Source of the DNA: Primorskyibacter flagellatus
GTDB taxonomy: Bacteria; Pseudomonadota; Alphaproteobacteria; Rhodobacterales; Rhodobacteraceae
Assembly: GCF_014638275.1 (NCBI RefSeq)
Contig: NZ_BMFJ01000003.1
Location: forward strand, 171,795 to 235,794
Direction: 5' to 3'
DNA: 64,000 bases
A program made the position numbers and the translations under genes. Shown here piece after piece: positions 51,526-60,453 of the stretch (its first letter is position 1; every line of letters begins with the position of its first letter). The notes under the pieces are model-generated. The model was not told the DNA's origin. It did no database searches and worked only from the letters and a program-made list of their open reading frames with translations.

Positions 51526-53523
51526 ATGGTCAAACAACGGACAGCAATGGTCTTTTCGGACCCAGCAGTGACACATATCGAAACCCTGCCGCAGGTTTTG
51601 CTCGCGCGAGCGACATCCACACCGACCAACCTCGCCGAACGGCACAAGCGCCTGGGCATCTGGCGTGAATTCACCTGGGCCGATGTTCTTGACAGGGTTC
51701 GCGCCCTGGCTCTCGGGTTGGAGAACCTGGGCTTGTCGGCTGGCGAATCTGTCATGATGATTGGCGAAAACGAACCCGAACATTTCTGGGCTGAATACGC
51801 CGTCCAGTCGTTAGGCGGCAAAGTCCTGTCTGTCTATCCGGATCAAAACGCTGAAGAGATTCTGTATCTGGCCGAAGACTCGCAAACGCGGATTTTTCTG
51901 GCGCAGGATCAGGAGCAGGTCGATAAATGCATCGAGATTGCGGGCAAGTACTCGGGCGCCCTGGCGGTCGTTTACTGGGACGATTCCGGTCTGTGGGGCT
52001 ATGATCATCCCCTGTTGCATTCGTTTGAAAGTGTGAGCGCGGCAGGGCGTCAGATCCACGCCAAGGAACCCGCCAGATTTGAAGAACACGTAAAACGTGG
52101 ACGGGCAGACGATACCGCCTTGCTGTCCTATACCTCGGGGACCACGGGAAAACCCAAGGGCGTTGTCATCAGCCATCGCTACCTGTTCGACAATTGCTCG
52201 CGGGTGATGGGGGCAATCGAAATCGCGCCGGGCACCGAATACCTGACCTACATTTCGCCGGCCTGGGTCACGGAACAGATTTTCGGCCTGTCGATCGGTT
52301 TGATCGCGCCCATGGTCGTCAACTTCCCCGAAGGCCCTGAAGATGTACTGACCAACATTCGCGAACTGGCGGTCGACGCACTGGTGTTCAGCCCGCGCCA
52401 GTGGGAAAATCTCGCCTCCATCGTTCAGGCCCGGATGCTGGGGGCGGGTAAAATCCGCAATGCGATGTACAACTGGGGTATGAAGGTCGGCCACGACGTT
52501 TATGTGGAACGGCTGGAGGGGCGTAGCCCCAGCCTTGCCGCACGCCTGCAGCTTCCCTTTGCCGAAGCTCTGGTGCTGCATCACCTGCGCGACAATCTTG
52601 GCCTTGGTAAGGCCAAAAACGCAATGAGCGGCGGCGCCCTGATGGCACCTGACGTCTTTCGTATGTTCCACGCGATGGGGGTTAAGCTGCGCAACGTGTA
52701 TGGCGCGACCGAAATCGGCCTTCTGACCGCGCATGTCGGCGAAAGCTATCAGCTGGAAACCAGCGGCAGCTGGATGCAAAGCAACACGAACTACGGCGAA
52801 CCGCTGGAATACAGGGTCTCGGACGAAGGGGAGCTTCAGGTGCGTGGCGGATCGGGCTTCGGTGGCTATCACGGCAAGCCCGAAAAGACCGCAGAGGAAT
52901 TGACCGAAGACGGTTGGTACAAGACCGGTGACGCGGTGTCGATGACCGACGACGGCGAGCTTTTGTTCTTTGACCGTGTCAAGGATATGCGCCGCCTGGC
53001 AAATGGGCACAGCTATCCGCCGCAATTCATCGAAACGCGGTTGCGGTATAGCCCCTTCATCAAGGATCTCATGACCTTGGGCGACGAAACCCGGAGCTTC
53101 GTCAGCGCGCTTATCAATATCGATATGGAAGTTCTCGGGCGTTGGGCGGAAGAGAACAAGATCAGCTTTTCGACCTACACCGATCTCTCGCAGAAACCCG
53201 AAGTTCTGGACCTTATCAAAGGCGAAGTGGCGCGCATCAATGCGCTCCTGGCCGAAGGCTCGCGCGTGGCACGTTTTGCGAATTTTCCCAAGGAACTCGA
53301 CCCGGATGAAGGCGAGTTGACCCGCAGCCGAAAGCTTCGCCGGGCCTTTCTGGAGGAACGGTATGCCAAGCTCGTCGAGGCGATCTATGCTGGCGATGAC
53401 GAGACAGATCTCGAAATCGCTGTGACCTATCAGGACGGCCGTCAAGGCGTTCTCAAGACCACGGTTCGCGTGTCGGATGTTGAAAACGCATCGAAGGCTG
53501 CCAAGCGGCAGTCCAAATCTTAA
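51526..53523 (+). CDS. Long-chain-type acyl-CoA synthetase
   Basis: 665 residues. ATP loop LLSYTSGTTGKPKGVVISH near residue 205, NVYGATEIGLLTAH, WYKTGDAVSMTDDGELLFFDR with the hinge Asp, and the tail LTRSRKLRRAFLEERY of the bacterial FadD15/long-chain synthetase type. It sits inside the ABC importer operon, 4 nt after livG. The arrangement suggests activation of the imported acid at the membrane, which would trap it as a CoA ester (inference). No membrane segment is evident. Confidence 0.91.
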   Translation: MVKQRTAMVFSDPAVTHIETLPQVLLARATSTPTNLAERHKRLGIWREFTWADVLDRVRALALGLENLGLSAGESVMMIGENEPEHFWAEYAVQSLGGKVLSVYPDQNAEEILYLAEDSQTRIFLAQDQEQVDKCIEIAGKYSGALAVVYWDDSGLWGYDHPLLHSFESVSAAGRQIHAKEPARFEEHVKRGRADDTALLSYTSGTTGKPKGVVISHRYLFDNCSRVMGAIEIAPGTEYLTYISPAWVTEQIFGLSIGLIAPMVVNFPEGPEDVLTNIRELAVDALVFSPRQWENLASIVQARMLGAGKIRNAMYNWGMKVGHDVYVERLEGRSPSLAARLQLPFAEALVLHHLRDNLGLGKAKNAMSGGALMAPDVFRMFHAMGVKLRNVYGATEIGLLTAHVGESYQLETSGSWMQSNTNYGEPLEYRVSDEGELQVRGGSGFGGYHGKPEKTAEELTEDGWYKTGDAVSMTDDGELLFFDRVKDMRRLANGHSYPPQFIETRLRYSPFIKDLMTLGDETRSFVSALINIDMEVLGRWAEENKISFSTYTDLSQKPEVLDLIKGEVARINALLAEGSRVARFANFPKELDPDEGELTRSRKLRRAFLEERYAKLVEAIYAGDDETDLEIAVTYQDGRQGVLKTTVRVSDVENASKAAKRQSKS

Positions 53524-53538
53524 AGGAGGTCGGCGACA

Positions 53539-54423
53539 ATGGTCTATTTCATCAATGACATCATTACCGGGGCTTTGATCGGCCTTCTGTATTCGCTGGT
53601 GGCCATGGGCTTTGTTGTGATTTACCGCGCCAGCAAGGTGTTCAACTTCGCGCAGGGCGAGCTTGTGATCATCGGCGGGTTCATCGTCTGGTTCACAACG
53701 ATGCAAGCGGGGCTTAGCCTTTGGTTGTCGATACCCCTTTCGCTGGTTCTGGCCGGGCTGGTCGGGTACGCAATCGAACGGATTTTCCTGACAAAGCTGA
53801 TCGGTGAATCGGTTTTCTCGATGGTCATGGTCACCGTCGGCCTTTTGATCCTGCTGCGCGGTTTGGTGCTGCTTGTGTTCGGTCCCGCGGTAAGACCCTT
53901 CCCGATCATTTTTCCGCTGAAACCCTTGTTCCTCGGCGATATGTTGATCCCGATGAACCTCCTGATAGGTGGGATCATCACCATTGTCGCGGCCGTCGGC
54001 CTGTCGTGGTTCTTCAACCGGACCCGGTCCGGCCTCCGTATGACCGCTGTGGCGGAGGACCACGTCGTAGCTTCCTCGATGGGCATTTCGGTGAAAGGCT
54101 CGATTGCCGTTGCCTGGGTTCTCGGGGCAATCCTGTCCACAATTGGTGCGATGATCTTTCTCAGCGGCAAATCGCTGACCTTCCTGGCCTCGGATATCGG
54201 GTTCGCGGCCCTGCCGGTGGCGCTCTTTGCCGGGCTGGAATCCATCGGCGGGCTTATCTTGGCAGGAATAATCATCGGCATCGCGCAGAGCTTGACCACC
54301 AACTACCTTGATCCGTTGATCGGTGGCTCGCTCGGCAGTGTCGTTCCATATATCATAATGCTTGCCATTCTGCTGATCCGGCCGACCGGCCTGTTCGGCT
54401 GGCGCACAATCGAACGGGTGTAA
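53539..54423 (+). CDS. livH: ABC transporter permease (LivH type)
   Basis: 294 residues, hydrophobic throughout with about eight predicted membrane segments. Family marks are NDIITGALIGLLYSLVAMG at the start, VIYRASKVFNFAQGELVIIG, and the coupling segment RTRSGLRMTAVAEDHVVASS. AGIIIGIAQSLTTNYLDP is near the end. It forms half of the translocation channel. Start follows AAAGGAGGTCGG. Confidence 0.93.
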   Translation: MVYFINDIITGALIGLLYSLVAMGFVVIYRASKVFNFAQGELVIIGGFIVWFTTMQAGLSLWLSIPLSLVLAGLVGYAIERIFLTKLIGESVFSMVMVTVGLLILLRGLVLLVFGPAVRPFPIIFPLKPLFLGDMLIPMNLLIGGIITIVAAVGLSWFFNRTRSGLRMTAVAEDHVVASSMGISVKGSIAVAWVLGAILSTIGAMIFLSGKSLTFLASDIGFAALPVALFAGLESIGGLILAGIIIGIAQSLTTNYLDPLIGGSLGSVVPYIIMLAILLIRPTGLFGWRTIERV

Positions 54424-54426
54424 TCC

Positions 54427-55479
54427 ATGGATCCTTCTGGCGTATTCCCGACAAGCTATCGCAGTGACAGACGTTTGATCCGAACGCGCTGGCAGTTTCT
54501 GGCCCTCGTCGTATTCATGGCTCTACTGCTGTTGGCGCCTTACCTGGTGAGCAGCCGTATCATCGCTATCCTGAATATGATGATGATCAGCGCCGTCATC
54601 GCCGTCGGGCTTCAGATCTGCACCGGCTATGCGGGCCAGATCAACCTGGGTCAGGCGGCGTTCATGGGGGTCGGCGCCTATACGGCCTCGATACTGGCCT
54701 CGAAGACCGGCCTTACGTTTCTGCTGACCATTCCTCTGGCCGGGCTCTCGGCTGCGCTGTTCGCCTTTCTCTTTGGCTTGACCGCGGCGCGGATCAAGGG
54801 GTTCTATCTGGCACTGACCACGATTGCAGCTCAGTTCCTGTTCCACTTTGCCGTATTGAACCTGCCGTCAACCTGGCTGGGTGGATCGAACGGTATCACC
54901 GTGCCCCCGGCCGAGCTTTTCGGGCAGCGATTTGTCAGCGAATCTTCGCAGTTCTATCTGAATTTCGCCGTGACCGCGATCATGGTGGCGGGCGCGTTCG
55001 GGATCGTTCGGTCACGCTTCGGCCGTGCCTTCGTGGCGGTCAGGGATGATGACGTGGCCGCGGGTATAATGGGGATCAATGTCGCGGCCACAAAGGCAAA
55101 TGCCTTCCTGATCGGCGCTTTCTATGCGGGCGTCGGCGGGGCGCTTTGGGCCTATCTGATCCGCTTCGTGGGGGTAGACCAGTTCACCCTGTTTCACTCG
55201 ATCTTCTTCGTCGCGATGATCATCGTCGGCGGGATGGGTTCAATCGTGGGGGCCCTGATAGGCGTCTTCATTATCCGCATCATCCAGGAAATTATCGCGA
55301 CGGTCGGCCCCAATATCGCCGACTCGGTATCATTCCTTGGCGGTGACATCGTGTTCGCTGGCATGAATGTCGTTCTTGGCGGCGTGATCGCATTGTTTAT
55401 GATCCTCGAACCCAAGGGGCTGATGCATCGCTGGAACATCCTGAAGTCGTCATACCGTATCTGGCCGTTTCCTTACTGA
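54427..55479 (+). CDS. livM: ABC transporter permease (LivM type)
   Basis: 350 residues, about nine hydrophobic segments. TGYAGQINLGQAAFMGVGAY is the hallmark of LivM; the coupling loop is VRSRFGRAFVAVRDDDVAAG. The C-terminus ends FMILEPKGLMHRWN. It pairs with LivH, whose stop is 3 nt upstream. An N-terminal cytoplasmic stretch of about 25 residues precedes the first helix. Confidence 0.93.
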   Translation: MDPSGVFPTSYRSDRRLIRTRWQFLALVVFMALLLLAPYLVSSRIIAILNMMMISAVIAVGLQICTGYAGQINLGQAAFMGVGAYTASILASKTGLTFLLTIPLAGLSAALFAFLFGLTAARIKGFYLALTTIAAQFLFHFAVLNLPSTWLGGSNGITVPPAELFGQRFVSESSQFYLNFAVTAIMVAGAFGIVRSRFGRAFVAVRDDDVAAGIMGINVAATKANAFLIGAFYAGVGGALWAYLIRFVGVDQFTLFHSIFFVAMIIVGGMGSIVGALIGVFIIRIIQEIIATVGPNIADSVSFLGGDIVFAGMNVVLGGVIALFMILEPKGLMHRWNILKSSYRIWPFPY

Positions 55480-55513
55480 GAAATAGAGCGGCTCTAAACC
55501 TGGGAGGAAGAAT

Positions 55514-56752
55514 ATGACTTACCAATCGAATCGAGGTCTTCGCGGCTTACTGGCAGCGGCTGCCTTGGCGGCCGCGGCGACCATGCCTTTGAAGGCGCAG
55601 GCCGAAGAGACCTATAATCTGGCCCTGCTGTCGGACTTTTCCGGCCCTTATGCTGACATCATGCCCATCCTGGCAGGCGGACGCGAAGCTGTGTTCACCT
55701 GGTGGAATGAAACCCGCGGCAAGGAACTTGGCGTCACGCTGAACTACAAAAACTACGAAACCCGCTATGACGCGGCACAGGTGGCAAGTCTCTGGCCCGG
55801 GATCAAATCGGAACTGGACCCGATTGCGGTTGTCGGCCTCGGCGGGCCTGACGTCGCGGCCCTTTCCGAACGCCTGCCGGAAGACAAAATCCCGATGTTC
55901 ATGGCCACAGCGGCCTACGGTTTTGCCTGGCAACCGGATGCCTGGATTTTCAACCCACGCCCGACCTATTCGCACGAAAGTGTCGGCTTTCTGAACTGGA
56001 TGCGTGAACAGCGCGGAGGAGACGAACCGCTCAAGGTTGCGATCCTCGCCTCCGAAGCATCGCCTGCCTATGTCGACATGGCAAAGGGCCTTGAACTCTA
56101 TGCCGAAGAGCACCCCGAGGAGATCGACCTCGTCGAGGTCATCTATACCGAAGTTCAACCCACCGATCTGACGGGGCAAATGCGCCGCGTTGTACGAGCC
56201 GGGGCCGAGGCGCTGGTAATCCAAACGAACACCTCTATCGTGGTTGCCGCGAAACGTGGGCTGCAGGCCAACGGGGCGAACATCCCGATCATGGTGAGTT
56301 CGCATAACGGGCTTCCAGCCTCGGGTGGCGCGCTTGGCGGGCTTGAGCAAATGGAGGGGGACTTTGAAGCCTACGGCATGGCGATTGCGGCCGATGAGGA
56401 CACTCCCGCGCGACAATTCTACAAGACATTGGTTGCCGATTACGGACTCGAAGCACCTTGGAACGTCGTGACCGCAATGGGCGTATCTCAGGGTCTCTAT
56501 ACCGTGACCGTGATCGATCACGCGATCGAGGCGAACGGCGCCGAGGGCCTGACCGGAGAGATGGTACGTGAGGCGCTTTTTGCCAAACCGATCACCACCG
56601 AAGAAACCCATGGGTTCCTGCCGACCTTGTCCTTTACGCCAGAAGCACCGTTCCCATTGGAAGGCCTCAAAGTGAATGTGGGCACCGTCAAAGATGGGAA
56701 AATCACCATCGGGGCAACGGGTGTCGACGTTCCGCAAGTTGAGAAATGGTGA
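55514..56752 (+). CDS. Periplasmic substrate-binding protein (LIV family)
   Basis: 412 residues. Signal peptide of about 30 residues (GLLAAAALAAAATMPLKAQA, cut before EETYNLAL). The mature part is a Leu/Ile/Val-binding-type clamp starting LALLSDFSGPYADIMPILAG, with AVVGLGGPDVAALSERLPED and NPRPTYSHESVGF. It binds the imported compound in the periplasm. Sequence alone does not tell the ligand; Tyr/Trp-rich loops (FTWWNE, FAWQPDAWIF) would suit a ring compound (inference). Confidence 0.91.
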   Translation: MTYQSNRGLRGLLAAAALAAAATMPLKAQAEETYNLALLSDFSGPYADIMPILAGGREAVFTWWNETRGKELGVTLNYKNYETRYDAAQVASLWPGIKSELDPIAVVGLGGPDVAALSERLPEDKIPMFMATAAYGFAWQPDAWIFNPRPTYSHESVGFLNWMREQRGGDEPLKVAILASEASPAYVDMAKGLELYAEEHPEEIDLVEVIYTEVQPTDLTGQMRRVVRAGAEALVIQTNTSIVVAAKRGLQANGANIPIMVSSHNGLPASGGALGGLEQMEGDFEAYGMAIAADEDTPARQFYKTLVADYGLEAPWNVVTAMGVSQGLYTVTVIDHAIEANGAEGLTGEMVREALFAKPITTEETHGFLPTLSFTPEAPFPLEGLKVNVGTVKDGKITIGATGVDVPQVEKW

Positions 56753-56760
56753 ATTAATCC

Positions 56761-56782
56761 GGGCGCCGCAGTCGCGGCGCCC
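56761..56782 (+). terminator. Intra-operon hairpin between binding protein and LivF
   Basis: GGGCGCCGC-AGTC-GCGGCGCCC is a perfect 9-bp stem with a 4-nt loop, 8 nt after the binding-protein stop. It lacks a T-run, so partial termination or protection of the upstream mRNA is likely, giving more binding protein than LivF. Confidence 0.6.
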
Positions 56783-56807
56783 GTTCTGATCCTTAGCCCC
56801 GGGCAAT

Positions 56808-57605
56808 ATGACCATGCTGGAACTCAACAACGTAGAGGTGACATATTCCGACGTCATCCTGGCGCTCAAAGGCGTGTCCATGACAGTCCGTGCGGGACAA
56901 TGTGTTGCTCTGCTCGGTGGCAATGGCGCAGGAAAAAGCACGACGCTTAAAGCCATCTCGGGAACGCTCAAATCCGAGGATGGAACCGTTTCGGCGGGGT
57001 CCATCGTTCTGGACGGAACTCCCATTCAGAACATGGAAGCCTCGGAAGTCGTGAAGAACGGTCTCATCCATGTGATGGAAGGGCGGCGCGTTTTGCGGCA
57101 TCTGACGTCAGAGCAAAACCTGATCGTCGGCGGGCACATGGTGCCCAACTCCGCCGAGCTGAAAAAGCGCCTGGACCATGTTTACACCTTGATGCCCCGG
57201 CTTGCGGACCTGCGCAACCGCACCTCTGGCTTCATGTCTGGTGGCGAACAACAACTGCTGCTGATCGGCCGGGCCATGATGGCCAGCCCCAAGATCATCG
57301 CGATCGACGAACCGTCGTTGGGATTGGCCCCGATGATGATCCGGGATGTTTATGAAGTGCTCAAGCAGCTCAAGTCAGAAGGCACGACCTTCTTCCTGGT
57401 CGAACAAAACAGCGCCGCGGCGCTATCGATCGCCGACTATGCCTATGTGATGGAGAACGGCCGGATCGTGATGGACGGCCCTGCCGACAAGCTCGCTGAC
57501 AACGAGGACATCAAGGAATTCTATCTCGGCGTCACCGCATCGGGCGAGCGCAAAAGCTATCGAGATATCAAACACTATCGCCGCCGGAAGAGATGGCTGG
57601 GATAG
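56808..57605 (+). CDS. livF: ABC transporter ATP-binding protein (LivF type)
   Basis: 265 residues from ATG 56808 (ATG 56814 is also possible). Walker A GGNGAGKST, signature SGFMSGGEQQLLLIGRAMM, Walker B IIAIDEPSLGLAPMM, switch FLVEQNS. HVMEGRRVLRHLTSEQNL is LivF-like. A basic tail of about 20 residues (YRDIKHYRRRKRWLG) extends past the usual end. It partners LivG. Confidence 0.92.
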   Translation: MTMLELNNVEVTYSDVILALKGVSMTVRAGQCVALLGGNGAGKSTTLKAISGTLKSEDGTVSAGSIVLDGTPIQNMEASEVVKNGLIHVMEGRRVLRHLTSEQNLIVGGHMVPNSAELKKRLDHVYTLMPRLADLRNRTSGFMSGGEQQLLLIGRAMMASPKIIAIDEPSLGLAPMMIRDVYEVLKQLKSEGTTFFLVEQNSAAALSIADYAYVMENGRIVMDGPADKLADNEDIKEFYLGVTASGERKSYRDIKHYRRRKRWLG

Positions 57606-57617
57606 AAAGGAACGAAG

Positions 57618-58406
57618 ATGAGTAACCTGCTTTCCATCAAAGGTCGTACCGCATTTGTAACCGGAGCGGGGCAAGGCGTTGGTCGGCAAGCCGCGCTTTA
57701 TCTGGCGGAACACGGAGCCGGTGCCATCGTTGTCAACGATTTTCACGCCGAACGGGCCGAAAGCGTTGCCGCGGAAGTGGAGGCAGCGGGTGCAAAGGCT
57801 CTGCCGCTCGCCTTCGACGTCTCGGATTTCGACGCGGTTGGCGCGGCGTTTGCCGAAACGCAGACCACATTTGGCGGCGTGGATATTCTGGTCAACAATG
57901 CGGGCAACGCCGGGCCGACATCGCGGCTCGACGATCTGGTCCCTTTTTGGGAATCCGATCCCGACGAATGGCGCCGCTGGATGGCCACCAATTTCGATGG
58001 GGTGCTGAACTGCACCCGTCACGCCATGCCGTTGATGGTTAACAGTGGCTATGGGCGCATTGTGACCGTCATTTCCGACGCCGGCCGTGTCGGTGAACCG
58101 CATCTGGCGGTTTATTCCGGGGCCAAGGCCGGTGCGGCCGGCTTCATGCGGGCAATTGCAAAGGCCGGCGGCCGGTTCGGGATCACCGCGAATTGCGTCG
58201 CCTTGGGGGGCACAAGAACTCCGGCTGTCGCCGACCTGATCCCGGATGCAGAGACCGAGAAGCGGGCATTGTCGCAATACGTGATCCGCCGTCTGGGCGA
58301 GCCGGAAGACCCCGCCGGAATGATCCTGTTCCTCTGCTCGGATGCTGCCAGCTGGATCACCGGTCAAACTTATCCGGTGAATGGCGGGTATTCTTTTGCC
58401 TGCTAG
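57618..58406 (+). CDS. Short-chain dehydrogenase
   Basis: 262 residues, last gene of the importer operon. TGAGQGVGRQ cofactor motif, NDFHAE after strand two (NAD-type), NNAGNAGPTSRLDDLVPFW, catalytic Ser in TVISDAGRVGEP and YSGAKAGAAGF with Tyr/Lys. SDAGRVGEPHLAVYS resembles the BadH-like protein at 25297 in this region, so it may act on a similar ring hydroxyacyl-CoA (inference). It is convergent with the racemase-like gene, 25 nt apart. Confidence 0.87.
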   Translation: MSNLLSIKGRTAFVTGAGQGVGRQAALYLAEHGAGAIVVNDFHAERAESVAAEVEAAGAKALPLAFDVSDFDAVGAAFAETQTTFGGVDILVNNAGNAGPTSRLDDLVPFWESDPDEWRRWMATNFDGVLNCTRHAMPLMVNSGYGRIVTVISDAGRVGEPHLAVYSGAKAGAAGFMRAIAKAGGRFGITANCVALGGTRTPAVADLIPDAETEKRALSQYVIRRLGEPEDPAGMILFLCSDAASWITGQTYPVNGGYSFAC

Positions 58407-58431
58407 AGCCGCCATCGGACGGCTGCCGCCT

Positions 58432-59535
58432 CTAGTTGGAGCTGTCCGAAAAAACGCTGTCATTATCTGCCCCGAGCTCGGGGGGCAGATCCGGTATCGC
58501 GGTTTCGAAACCATCGAATTTCAACGGCTGGACAATAAAAGTCTCGGCCTTGCCGCCGTCATGCGTAATCTTGCGCAGCAGCTGGCGCGCACGCACATGG
58601 GGGTCGTCCAACGTTTCGACCAGGGAATTGACCGGACCCCATGGCACCCCCGCCTTATCCAGAAGGTCGCCCCATTCGGCGCGCGTCTTGTTGACCAAAA
58701 TCGCCGCGATTTCTTCGCGCAGCGCGGCCTTGCGGGCGACACGGTCGCGGCCTGTCAACGGCGCAAGATCCGCCCTGTTGATCACATCGCAGAACGGTTT
58801 CCAGAACCAGTCCTCATGCGCGATGGACAAGGTCAAGAGCTTGCCGTCTTTGCAGGTGAACACGCCATAGCCCGGCTCGGCGATAAAATCGCCCAGCGGT
58901 GTTCCATTGGCGGCGGGAACGAGGAATGCGGTCAACATCGAAACCACCGCATCCGACATGGACACGTCCACGTAACGCCCCTGCCCTGTGCGCTGGCTCG
59001 ACACCACCGCCGACAGGATTGCGATCGCCGCGAACAACGCCGCGCCAACATCCGCAAGGGGGATCGGCGGCACAGGGCCGGGCTGCTTTGCATCGGCCTG
59101 ATCGGCCAGCAAACCGCCAACCCCTTCATAGCTCAGGTCATGGCCAGCCCTGTCACGATAGGGGCCGTCCTGCCCGTAACCCGAAATCGATACATAAACC
59201 AGCCGCGAGTTGACACTACGCATGTCCTCGAAACCGGCACCCAAGGCCGCAAGCTTGCCAGGGCGGAACCCTTCGACGATGACATCCGATTCCTTGGCCA
59301 GTTCGCGAAACCGTGCCAGCCCCTCGGCCGATTTCAGATCCAACGCAACGCTGCGCTTGCCTCGGTTCAGTGCCCGGAACAAGGGCGGAAATTGCCGGGC
59401 CGGATCGCCGACACCCGGTCGTTCGATCATGATCACCTCGGCTCCCATGTCGGACAACAGCATTGTGGCATAGGGACCGGGAAACTGTTCGGCAAGGCTG
59501 AGAATTTTCAGGCCGGCCAGGGGTGCAGTGCTCAT
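58432..59535 (-). CDS. Family III CoA-transferase / alpha-methylacyl-CoA racemase-like
   Basis: 367 residues from ATG 59535. CaiB/BaiF fold: LAGLKILSLAEQFPGPYAT, GAEVIMIERPGVGDPAR, ALNRGKRSVALDLK, and VIVEGFRPGKLAALG. AGHDLSYEGVGGLLA and IPLADVGAALFAA line up with the catalytic His and Asp regions of alpha-methylacyl-CoA racemase (GHDINY and LADF), rather than a plain transferase. A racemase would let S-specific dehydrogenases use both epimers of a 2-methylacyl-CoA. CoA-transferase activity remains possible. Single minus-strand gene. Confidence 0.8.
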   Translation of the reverse strand: MSTAPLAGLKILSLAEQFPGPYATMLLSDMGAEVIMIERPGVGDPARQFPPLFRALNRGKRSVALDLKSAEGLARFRELAKESDVIVEGFRPGKLAALGAGFEDMRSVNSRLVYVSISGYGQDGPYRDRAGHDLSYEGVGGLLADQADAKQPGPVPPIPLADVGAALFAAIAILSAVVSSQRTGQGRYVDVSMSDAVVSMLTAFLVPAANGTPLGDFIAEPGYGVFTCKDGKLLTLSIAHEDWFWKPFCDVINRADLAPLTGRDRVARKAALREEIAAILVNKTRAEWGDLLDKAGVPWGPVNSLVETLDDPHVRARQLLRKITHDGGKAETFIVQPLKFDGFETAIPDLPPELGADNDSVFSDSSN

Positions 59536-59648
59536 ATCAATCTCCAGCTCTTTTGTTTTCCACGTGCGGGTCCGCCCGAGTGCAGCGCAAATCGCCGCAA
59601 AAGACAAGGCGAAAAACCAATAATATGTATAATTATCAGGAGCTTAGC

Positions 59649-60437
59649 ATGAGTGAAGCAAAGCAGACGCTATTCGTTGAGCGGGTCGCAAAAACTGAAT
59701 GGATTACCTTCCAGCGCACCGAACAGCTCAACGCAATGTCAACGCAGATGCTGCGCGAGATGGCGGCAGCACTGGAATCGGCGCTGGCCGACGATGGGGT
59801 GCGTACAATTGTCCTGACCGGCTCTGGCCGGGCATTCTGCGCCGGTGCCGATCTGAAAGAAGTTGCTGGCGCCAAACATGCACCAGGCGAGCCGGATCTT
59901 CTGGATCTTGTCGATCACACGTTTGGGCTGATGCGACATGGCCCGAAACCGGTGATCGCCGCAGTGAACGGGCTGGCGATGGCGGGCGGTTTGGAAATGG
60001 TGATGGCCTGCGATCTGGTCTTTGCCGCCGAAAGCGCGCAACTGGGCGACGCACATTCCAACTTTGGCGTCTTTCCCGGGGCCGGCGGTGCGGCGATCCT
60101 GCCGCGTAGGATTGGCCTGAACCGCGCGAAATACCTGCTGTTCTCGGGCGAGAACGTTTCGGCACGGGACATGATGGACTGGGGACTGGTGAACAAGGTC
60201 ATCGCGGACGAAGACCTGCGACAAGCGGTGCAGGCCTTTACCGACAGGCTGGCAGAAAAAAGCCCGGCGGTCTTACGCCGCATGAAGACGGTTGCCAATC
60301 GGTCGCTGGACGTGGACGAAACCGCCGCGCTTTCCGAAGAGATGCTGAACCTGCGCGCGCACATGCGATCCTGGGACATGCACGAGGGTCTGTCGGCGTT
60401 CAATGAAAAACGAAAACCGCAGTTTCGCGGATACTAG
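59649..60437 (+). CDS. Crotonase-family protein, hydratase Glu absent
   Basis: 262 residues from ATG 59649, which has a CAGGAG site; an upstream in-frame extension overlaps the divergent gene. Oxyanion segments RAFCAGADLKEV and GLAMAGGLEM are intact. The first catalytic Glu is replaced (LGDAHSNFGVFPGAGGA), as in the protein at 38838, and no acid is obvious at the second (RAKYLLFSG), so hydration is not assured. It heads a three-gene operon with a thiolase and a dehydrogenase. No CTAAC-N4-GTTAG site is seen here; the upstream 113 nt has an AT-rich AATAATATGTATAATTATC. Confidence 0.86.
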   Translation: MSEAKQTLFVERVAKTEWITFQRTEQLNAMSTQMLREMAAALESALADDGVRTIVLTGSGRAFCAGADLKEVAGAKHAPGEPDLLDLVDHTFGLMRHGPKPVIAAVNGLAMAGGLEMVMACDLVFAAESAQLGDAHSNFGVFPGAGGAAILPRRIGLNRAKYLLFSGENVSARDMMDWGLVNKVIADEDLRQAVQAFTDRLAEKSPAVLRRMKTVANRSLDVDETAALSEEMLNLRAHMRSWDMHEGLSAFNEKRKPQFRGY

Positions 60438-60453
60438 GTCAGGAGGACAAACG

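Noticed and set aside
51811..54063. A 750-codon open frame on the minus strand
   Set aside because: It spans two genes (CoA ligase and livH) that have clear family motifs on the plus strand; the minus-strand translation shows no domain and arises from high G+C codon bias.
59536..59648. A possible seventh regulon operator before the crotonase at 59649
   Set aside because: The AT-rich sequence has no CTAAC or GTTAG half-site, so control there is probably different.
55547..59652. Long antisense frames at 55547-57025 (minus) and 58381-59652 (plus)
   Set aside because: They are shadows of the binding-protein and racemase-like genes, both with clear motifs.
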